NCBI RefSeq assembly: GCF_043641665.1
Contig: NC_092192.1
Location: 22,049,978 to 22,113,977, forward strand
Direction: 5' to 3'
Source: Enoplosus armatus
Lineage: Eukaryota > Chordata > Actinopteri > Centrarchiformes > Enoplosidae
DNA length: 64,000 nucleotides
Part shown: in pieces, positions 58,180-64,000 of the stretch
Layout: each line of letters begins with the position of its first letter
Position numbering within the stretch: position 1 is the first letter of the stretch
The notes under the pieces: generated by a model
Told to the model about the DNA's origin: nothing
Databases searched by the model: none
The model's input: the letters and a program-made list of their open reading frames with translations, nothing else
Program-made: the position numbers and the translations under genes

Positions 58180-58911
58180 GTGAGTTCGTCAAGCGAATTC
58201 TTTTCAAAAATATCGCAGAAAACAACATGAAAAAAGATTCTGCCATGCTTCATGTTGCTGGGTGTGTTTTTTTTTTTTTTATCACTCATCACTTATGGAA
58301 AAGCACACATTACCTAACTTGTACTTTACTGATGCACGTACTTGAACTGCACCCCCATGCCGCTTTATCTGACTCATATCCTCTCAGCTTCCACTGCATG
58401 TTCAAACAGGAAACATCATTTTGATTGTTTGACTTAGACTATAAGCTAAAAGTAGCTGAGTAACACTTCAGAAAGCCGCCATTGGCTGCAGTCAGTCTTT
58501 ATATTTCGTGGTTTATGTGTCTTTTGCATTTTATTGTTACCCTGTCACTCCGTTTCAAATCCTGCTCCAGGCTCGGCAGCGGCAGCACTAATGTCGTGCG
58601 GGTGGAATCAAGTTTTTATAAACCTTTTATGTAAATGACTTGGATCAGCGTTGTTTCTCATGAATACCAAAAAGACATTTTCGTCATTGTAAATATGATG
58701 CATTTAAACTGCCTCTAAGTTCAGTGTGTTCGCTCTGATGAAAGATGATATGGCAGCCACTGTATTTTGAACTCCTTTATTTGAATAGTTCTGAAATGAG
58801 ACAACTTCGCAGTGATTTATCATACAAACATACTTACAATATACACACATTTACATAAAACTGATCTTAAATGGCAGTAATGGTCTTTTCTGTCTTTCTC
58901 TCGTCTTCAAG
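58180..58911 (+). other. Intron after the transmembrane exon, 732 bp
   Basis: It has a 14-T run near 58267. I recognise no repeat or coding sequence. Confidence 0.75.
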
Positions 58912-58957
58912 ACCCCCCTCTTTCCATAACCCACTGCAGAAAGAGCATGGAAACTCC
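58912..58957 (+). CDS. igsf9b: igsf9b exon: start of cytoplasmic tail
   Basis: The acceptor is cgtcttcaag (58902-58911) and the donor gtaagt at 58958. This 46-bp exon reads DPPLSITHCRKSMETP, with the last codon split two plus one. It matches the mammalian DPPLSITHCRKSLESP region, which directly follows the basic membrane-proximal segment. It is short, so it was found by homology to the expected next residues. Confidence 0.92.
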
Positions 58958-59317
58958 GTAAGTAAACCCCTACATGACACACAACACAAACAGCACACCA
59001 GTTAGGATTCATTATGCACACTGGTCAGCTATCAGACCATCAAACGCAGACATGGTTTCCTGTCTTTATTTCTACAAAGTGAGATTTACACGGTACGTTT
59101 GTAACGCTGTAATCTGAATCTGATCATCATATATATCAACTTGTCCTGTTGGTACCTAAATGACAATGTCACGTCATTACTGTTGGAGGGGCATTCGTGA
59201 CATGGTCTGACCTGAAATCCTGGTCCGGTTTTATCGCCGTATCAAATGTTGCGTTACAGTGAGCGGTTGAAGCCTGTTGTACGAGCAGAAAAAAAAGCAA
59301 CACTCCAAACGAAATAG

Positions 59318-62300
59318 CACGCTTACGTTATACATATATATACTTATATTCTGGTCAAAGGTGCTCTCACCTTTGCAGCTCAACGCCGACGTAGAGGGAA
59401 ACGTGCCGGTGCGCTCGTGCGTCTTCGCCGGCGAGGACAACGGACACCGCTGCCCGGAATATTTCTCTCTAACGTGCGCTCACTGGGGAATAAGATGGAC
59501 GAACTCCAGCTGCTGATGAGGAGAAACAAGGACTTTTATTCATCTGCTGTTTTGTGCTTCACGGAGACATGGCTGGGGGAAAGAACTCCCGACGCGGCGC
59601 TGCAGCTGGACGGATTCCAGCTACTCCGAGCGGACCGCGACGCGCACCTCTCCGGCAAAACAAAGGGTGGAGGTATTTGTTTCTACATCAACAGCAGCTG
59701 GTGTAACGACGTGACAGTGATCCGACGGCATTGCTCTCCTTCCCTGGAAACCTTTTTCATAAACTGTAAACCCTACTACTCCCCCCGTGAGTTCGCTTCA
59801 TTCATTCTGGTCGGTGTTTACATTCCACCGGAGGCCAACGTGCAGGACGCACAGCGCGCACTCGCCGACCAGATACTGGAAACGGAGCAGACCAACCCGG
59901 ACTCCTTAGTTATTGTCCTCGGTGACTTTAACAAAGGTAATCTCAGACACGAACTCCCAAAATACAAACAGTTTATTAAATGCCCCACCAGGGAGGGGAA
60001 CACTCTGGATCACTGTTACACCACAGTCAGTAACGCTTTTCACGCCGTCACCCGCGCTGCACTGGGACACTCTGACCACGACATGGTCCACCTGATTCCC
60101 GCATACAGGCAGAAATTAAAACTTTCTAAGCCTGTTGTGAGAACTTCGAAGAAGTGGACTAGTGAAGCTGCAGAGGACCTGAAGGCGTGTTTGGACTGTA
60201 CTGACTGGGATGTTTTCAGGACTGCTACCAACAGTCTGGATGAGTACACAGAGGCTGTGACTTCATATATCAGCTTCTGTGAGGACTGCTGCGTACCAAC
60301 TCGGACCAGGGTGAGTTACAACAACGACAAACCCTGGTTCACAGCAAGACTGCGACAGCTGAGGTTGGAAAAGGAAGAGGCGTTTAAGAGTGGCAACAGA
60401 GCGGAGTTTAAGGAAGCCAAGTACAAGTTTAGCAAGGCGGTGAGGGAAGCTAAACGACTGTACTCAGAGAGACTACAAAACCAGTTCTCCTCCAACGACT
60501 CTGCTTCTGTGTGGAGGGGGCTCAGGCAGATCACCAACTACAAGCCAAGAGCCCCCAACTCTGCTAACGACCGACGCCTCGCCAACAGCCTCAACGACTT
60601 CTACTGTCGCTTTGAAAGACAATGGGACAGTCCTAACACCATCCCCCACACCATCACCCACCAGCTCCAGCCCAACAGCCCCAACCCCCTCATCACACCT
60701 GGGGCTGAACTCTCACACCTCCTACCACCACAGCTGCCCCCCACAGCGCCCCCCACTCCTCCAGCATCAACACCTCTGTCTGTCCTTGAAAGAGATGTGA
60801 ACAGGCTCTTCAAGAGACAAAACCCGCGTAAAGCTGCTGGACCAGACTCCATCTCCCCATCCTGCCTGAAGCGCTGCGCCGATCAGCTGTCTCCGGTGTT
60901 CACGGACATCTTCAACACCTCACTGGAGACATGCCACGTGCCAGCCTGCTTCAAGGCCTCCACCATCATCCCCGTCCCCAAAAAACCAGGGCCCACTGGA
61001 TTAAATGACTACAGACCCGTCGCCCTGACCTCTGTGGTCATGAAATCATTTGAACGCCTGGTTTTGTCCCACCTCAAATCCATCACAGACTCTCTGCTGG
61101 ACCCCCTGCAGTTCGCCTACAGAGCCAACAGGTCTGTAGACGACGCCGTCAACCTGGCTCTACACTTCATCCTCCAGCACCTGGACTCCGCAGGATCCTA
61201 TGCCAGGATCCTGTTTGTGGACTTCAGCTCTGCCTTCAACACGATCGTCCCGGCTCTTCTTCAGGACAAGCTCTCCCAGCTCAACGTGCCTGACCCCACC
61301 TGCAGGTGGATCACAGATTTCCTGTCTGACAGGAAGCAGCACGTGAAGCTGGGGAAACACGTCTCTGACTCGCGGACGATCAGCACCGGCTCCCCTCAAG
61401 GCTGCGTTCTTTCTCCTCTACTCTTCTCCCTCTACACCAACAGCTGCACCTCCAGTCACCAGTCTGTCAAGCTCCTGAAGTTCGCGGACGACACCACCCT
61501 CATCGGACTCATCTCTGGAGAGGATGAGTCTGCCTACAGGTGGGAGATTGACCATCTGGTGACCTGGTGCAACAGCAACAACCTGGAGCTTAACGCTTCA
61601 AAGACAGTGGAGATGGTTGTTGACTTCAGGAAGAGCGCAGCCCCACCCGCCCCCATCACCCTGTGTGACTCTGCAGTGGACACTGTGGAGTCCTTCCGTT
61701 TCCTGGGCTCCATCATCAGCCAGGACCTCCGGTGGGAGCTGAACATCAGCTCCCTCATCAAGAAAGCCCAACAGAGGATGTACTTCCTGAGGCAGCTGAG
61801 GAAGTTTAACCTGCCACAAAAAATGCTGGTTCACTTCTACACTGCCATCATAGAGTCCATCCTCACCTCCTCCATCACCGTCTGGTACGCTGCTGCCTCC
61901 ACCAAGGACAGACGCAGACTGCAGCGTATCATCCGCTCTGCAGAGAGGGTGATCGGCTGCAACCTTCCATCTCTTCAGGACCTGTACTCCTCCAGGACCC
62001 TGAGGAGAGCAGGGAAGATCGCTGCCGACCCCTCCCACCCCGGACACCATCTGTTCGACCCCCTCCCCTCTGGCAGGAGGCTGCGGTCCATCAGGACCAA
62101 AACCTCCCGCCACAAAAACAGTTTCTTCCCCTCTGCAGTCAACCTGACAAACTCTCACTGACCCCCCCCCAGAACACAAACACAAGCTATACGTTATATT
62201 AACGTACATCACCCCTGTCCCCACTGCGTTACATTAACGCACTCACCCCCCCACTGGACACTTTATCTGGACACTTTACTTTATTCTGGTCACTGCACTG

Positions 62301-62483
62301 TTGTTATTTATCTTATCTTATTTTTTTATTTTCTTTATTTTTATTTTTATTCTTATTCTTATTTTAGCTTTTATATTCTACTTATTTGTTATCAAAACAA
62401 TAGCACCTTCAGACCACAGCAAATTCCTTGTAATGTATGTTACTTGGCAATAAACAGTTTCTGATTCTGATTCTGATTCTGAT
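59318..62483 (+). mobile_element. L2-like non-LTR retrotransposon, nearly intact ORF2
   Basis: This is a single LINE copy in sense orientation. The protein frame is open from 59318 to the stop at 62159-62161. The 3' UTR runs to aataaa (62449-62454) and terminal ttctga repeats (62459-62483). Gene order (endonuclease then reverse transcriptase), protein text and oligonucleotide tail fit the CR1/L2/Rex1 group of fish LINEs, most likely L2. The true 5' end is unclear: no in-frame ATG precedes the endonuclease domain and no ORF1 is present, so it is probably 5'-truncated. Confidence 0.85.
59417..62161 (+). CDS. LINE endonuclease-reverse transcriptase polyprotein
   Basis: The frame is uninterrupted, with 914 codons counted from a GTG at 59417; the frame stays open further left to 59318. 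The APE-like endonuclease comes first: [19 protein letters not shown] (about residue 48), VYIPP, GDFN (169-172) and SDHD (219-222). A linker and a zinc-less basic region follow. The reverse transcriptase then shows [30 protein letters not shown] (catalytic Asp about 602), [13 protein letters not shown] (about 658) and FADDTTLIG (about 689-697). The C-terminal region ends with [11 protein letters not shown]. All key catalytic residues I can identify are present. The first in-frame ATG is in NKMDEL, inside the endonuclease, so a complete product would need upstream sequence missing here. It is independent of igsf9b apart from sharing its strand. Confidence 0.88.
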   Translation: MRLRRRGQRTPLPGIFLSNVRSLGNKMDELQLLMRRNKDFYSSAVLCFTETWLGERTPDAALQLDGFQLLRADRDAHLSGKTKGGGICFYINSSWCNDVTVIRRHCSPSLETFFINCKPYYSPREFASFILVGVYIPPEANVQDAQRALADQILETEQTNPDSLVIVLGDFNKGNLRHELPKYKQFIKCPTREGNTLDHCYTTVSNAFHAVTRAALGHSDHDMVHLIPAYRQKLKLSKPVVRTSKKWTSEAAEDLKACLDCTDWDVFRTATNSLDEYTEAVTSYISFCEDCCVPTRTRVSYNNDKPWFTARLRQLRLEKEEAFKSGNRAEFKEAKYKFSKAVREAKRLYSERLQNQFSSNDSASVWRGLRQITNYKPRAPNSANDRRLANSLNDFYCRFERQWDSPNTIPHTITHQLQPNSPNPLITPGAELSHLLPPQLPPTAPPTPPASTPLSVLERDVNRLFKRQNPRKAAGPDSISPSCLKRCADQLSPVFTDIFNTSLETCHVPACFKASTIIPVPKKPGPTGLNDYRPVALTSVVMKSFERLVLSHLKSITDSLLDPLQFAYRANRSVDDAVNLALHFILQHLDSAGSYARILFVDFSSAFNTIVPALLQDKLSQLNVPDPTCRWITDFLSDRKQHVKLGKHVSDSRTISTGSPQGCVLSPLLFSLYTNSCTSSHQSVKLLKFADDTTLIGLISGEDESAYRWEIDHLVTWCNSNNLELNASKTVEMVVDFRKSAAPPAPITLCDSAVDTVESFRFLGSIISQDLRWELNISSLIKKAQQRMYFLRQLRKFNLPQKMLVHFYTAIIESILTSSITVWYAAASTKDRRRLQRIIRSAERVIGCNLPSLQDLYSSRTLRRAGKIAADPSHPGHHLFDPLPSGRRLRSIRTKTSRHKNSFFPSAVNLTNSH

Positions 62484-62920
62484 ACAGCGGTTGTGTGAGT
62501 GGGGGGCAGCAGGGGTGTCAATAGAGCATGCCTCTTTCTGTCACGACTCGGGAAATGCAGGATTCAAACGCAGACGATGCAGGCAGACGATCATTTATCG
62601 TCAAAGCGAGGGGACGTGCAGGCTCACCGGCAGGTCCTGAGTGAGAAAATATATGACCGCCCTACATGGAGGTCTTTGCTGGATACACTCCTCCACTGGT
62701 CCACCATCTCACTGCGTACTGGATGCTACTTTGAAATCACATCACCACAAAGACTGCAGTTTTTATCCACTGCTGGCGCGGATTAATAGCAACACATTCA
62801 TTTCATTTTCTGTATTTTATTTATTTTCTGATTCATCCACTCTCCCTGTTATCCTATATTTTTCTTGTTGTCCACAATGAACACATGTAAATGCTCCATT
62901 GTTGTCCAAAAACTACTAAA

Positions 62921-63360
62921 AACACATCAGTGAACCACACTGTTGCACTTGGTGACTTCATGCTTCATTAGCATGAAAACACACACACACACACACACAC
63001 ACTGCAGTTTATTTGGACTCAATCTCCACACACATACACACCCACACACCGTCCTGCTGCTGTAAATACTCACTAGAGCACCAAATGTGGATGAATCCTC
63101 AGCTGAAAATAGTCCCCAACAAACGCACTATTTCCTCCTGTTTTAGTGATATTTGTTAAAACTACAGTGAATAGCTGTTTCAGGAAATGATTTACCCTTT
63201 AAAAAAAAAAGAAGAAAGAATTCCAACCAGCTTGGGTCTGAGTGCCACGGACAGGGTATGGGACACGGAACATATTGAGAGACGGACTAACACAGTTTTG
63301 GTTTTGGTCTTTTTATGGCATTTGTTGACAAATAAAAAATACATAGTATTATGATACTTG
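62921..63360 (+). repeat. Dispersed repeat family B, copy 2
   Basis: It contains cagtgaaccacactgttgca, ttcattagcatgaaaac, then a CA array, then atattgagagacggactaac acag and ggtctttttatggcatttgt tgacaa. These blocks match 11899-12190 in the same order and orientation, with different internal expansions (CA here, T and G there). Confidence 0.6.
62979..63002 (+). repeat. (AC)n microsatellite inside family B
   Basis: Twelve AC units at the point where copy 1 of the family has none, so the array grew after insertion. Confidence 0.85.
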
Positions 63361-63975
63361 AAGTGTAGATTTGGATGACAAAGGCACCCCCCAAAACAAC
63401 ATTTTTCTATCGATTAAAGCCCCCATGCTTAGAATTTGAACATTTCTGTCACGTAAAATCATGTAAAATTTCTCCGTGGTCCGCCGTCAGCAGGTGATGT
63501 CGTCTGAGGTGGCGCGTGACTTGGAAGGACGTCTCATTTCACGCGTTTCCGTGATTTCTTTTTTTTAAGTGGGAGGAAGTAAGATGTGAGGGTGGGAAAA
63601 AAAACCCACTTTTTTTTGGAATTTGAGTCTCACCAGTCGCACTAGTGCTCTGGGCCTGAGACTGTGGGATTTTGACCTTATACCCTTTAGAGTCCGAAAA
63701 TGGAGAACTGTCTCAGAGTGCGGTGGTCACATCTTTACTCATATTTCTTCCTTTATCTCCCTCTTGTTGCTCCTCGATGGCATGACATTTCTTTCTTTCA
63801 GATCTTCTCTGAGACTTACTAATGCTTCTTCCCATTTCTGTCTTTTCCAACCTTCTTATGATAATAATACCGAGCTCCCTTCTCTCTTTTTCAAACATGC
63901 CTCTCATTTCACTGGCTTCCTGTTTACCTCCATATTCTCCCCACTTCTTACTGTCTGATCTCCCCGCTTCTACAG

Positions 63976-64000
63976 GAGTCCACTTAGCCTCATTCCCAGC
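63976..64000 (+). CDS. igsf9b: Probable next igsf9b cytoplasmic exon, cut by window end
   Basis: A pyrimidine-rich stretch ending cgcttctacag (63965-63975) is followed by 25 bases. With the two bases held over from the exon at 58912-58957, these read P-SPLSLIPS without a stop. The phase fits and a serine/proline-rich tail is expected here. However, the text is too short to confirm against the SSGKVSPES-like sequence I expect from mammals. It may be the real exon, an alternative exon, or a decoy acceptor. Confidence 0.35.

Larger units (their letters stand above)
58958..63975 (+). other. Intron in the cytoplasmic-tail region, 5.0 kb
   Basis: Dominated by a sense-oriented LINE (about 59318-62483). 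After it come a family B repeat (62921-63360) with an internal CA array (62979-63002) and a pyrimidine-rich stretch leading to the acceptor at 63975. Confidence 0.75.
6303..64000 (+). other. igsf9b: igsf9b gene (protein turtle homolog B), internal part
   Basis: This is the span of one host gene recognised exon by exon. The ordered product is Ig1-Ig2-Ig3-Ig4-Ig5-FN3-FN3-transmembrane-basic cytoplasmic start, which is the architecture of the IGSF9/turtle family. The Ig3 text PPFIVSPPENITVNISQD and the membrane text GIVATICFLAAAVLFS match IGSF9B, not IGSF9, as I recall the mammalian proteins. From knowledge of the family, IGSF9B is a neuronal cell-surface adhesion protein found at inhibitory synapses. 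Sixteen exons join in phase with canonical GT-AG sites. The signal peptide and most of the proline/serine-rich cytoplasmic tail fall outside the window. Teleosts often keep two copies (igsf9ba and igsf9bb), and I cannot tell which this is. Confidence 0.95.

Noticed and set aside
61598..62224. A 208-codon minus-strand frame
   Set aside because: It is the antisense shadow of the LINE reverse transcriptase frame.
1..64000. A hidden novel multi-gene system or foreign island
   Set aside because: Apart from igsf9b exons and transposon remnants I found no clustered coding sequence on either strand. Base composition and repeats are uniformly fish-like.

Overview
The window is vertebrate and almost certainly from a teleost fish, probably percomorph-like. 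The evidence is a multi-exon gene with GT-AG introns, some only 85 bp long, and introns crowded with long (CA)n/(TG)n microsatellites, poly-G/poly-C tracts and fish-type dispersed repeats. These include L2/Rex1-like LINE tails, a tRNA-derived SINE and MITE-like inverted repeats. Nothing suggests a prokaryotic or viral source, and I see no operon, CRISPR array or integrated virus.

One host gene runs left to right through the window: the fish orthologue of IGSF9B (protein turtle homolog B), a type I neuronal adhesion protein. I place sixteen coding exons by reading frame, splice sites and recall of the mammalian protein, and a probable seventeenth is cut by the window end. Exons from 6303 to 48648 encode five Ig domains, each split over two exons. 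Exons from 49365 to 55506 encode two fibronectin type III domains, each split over two exons. The exon at 58015-58179 carries the juxtamembrane stretch, the transmembrane helix and a basic stop-transfer segment. The exon at 58912-58957 begins the cytoplasmic tail. All reading-frame phases join without conflict (2272 bp, about 757 codons, before the partial last exon). The signal-peptide exon lies upstream of the window and most of the cytoplasmic tail lies downstream.

Region by region: 1-6302 is upstream intron with one recognisable repeat copy and an unidentified frame-broken coding-like relic at the left edge. 6303-28382 holds Ig1 and Ig2, separated by large introns. 28383-42769 holds Ig3, in introns carrying a SINE, a hAT-like MITE, a LINE reverse-transcriptase relic and opposed copies of a dispersed repeat. 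42770-48648 holds Ig4 and Ig5, with a palindromic MITE inside Ig4 and a pyrimidine-rich and partly CpG-rich block before it. 48649-58179 holds the FN3 domains and transmembrane segment. 58180-64000 holds the first cytoplasmic exon and an almost intact L2-like LINE in sense orientation.

The observations most worth checking are: a candidate 24-nt frame-preserving microexon at 56062-56085, just before the transmembrane exon; microsatellites sitting in the splicing signals of three exons, namely (TG)n and (CT)n in acceptors and (AC)n just after a donor; the uninterrupted LINE reading frame of more than 900 codons; and several pairs of diverged repeats that match one another within the window. I found no undescribed multi-gene system.
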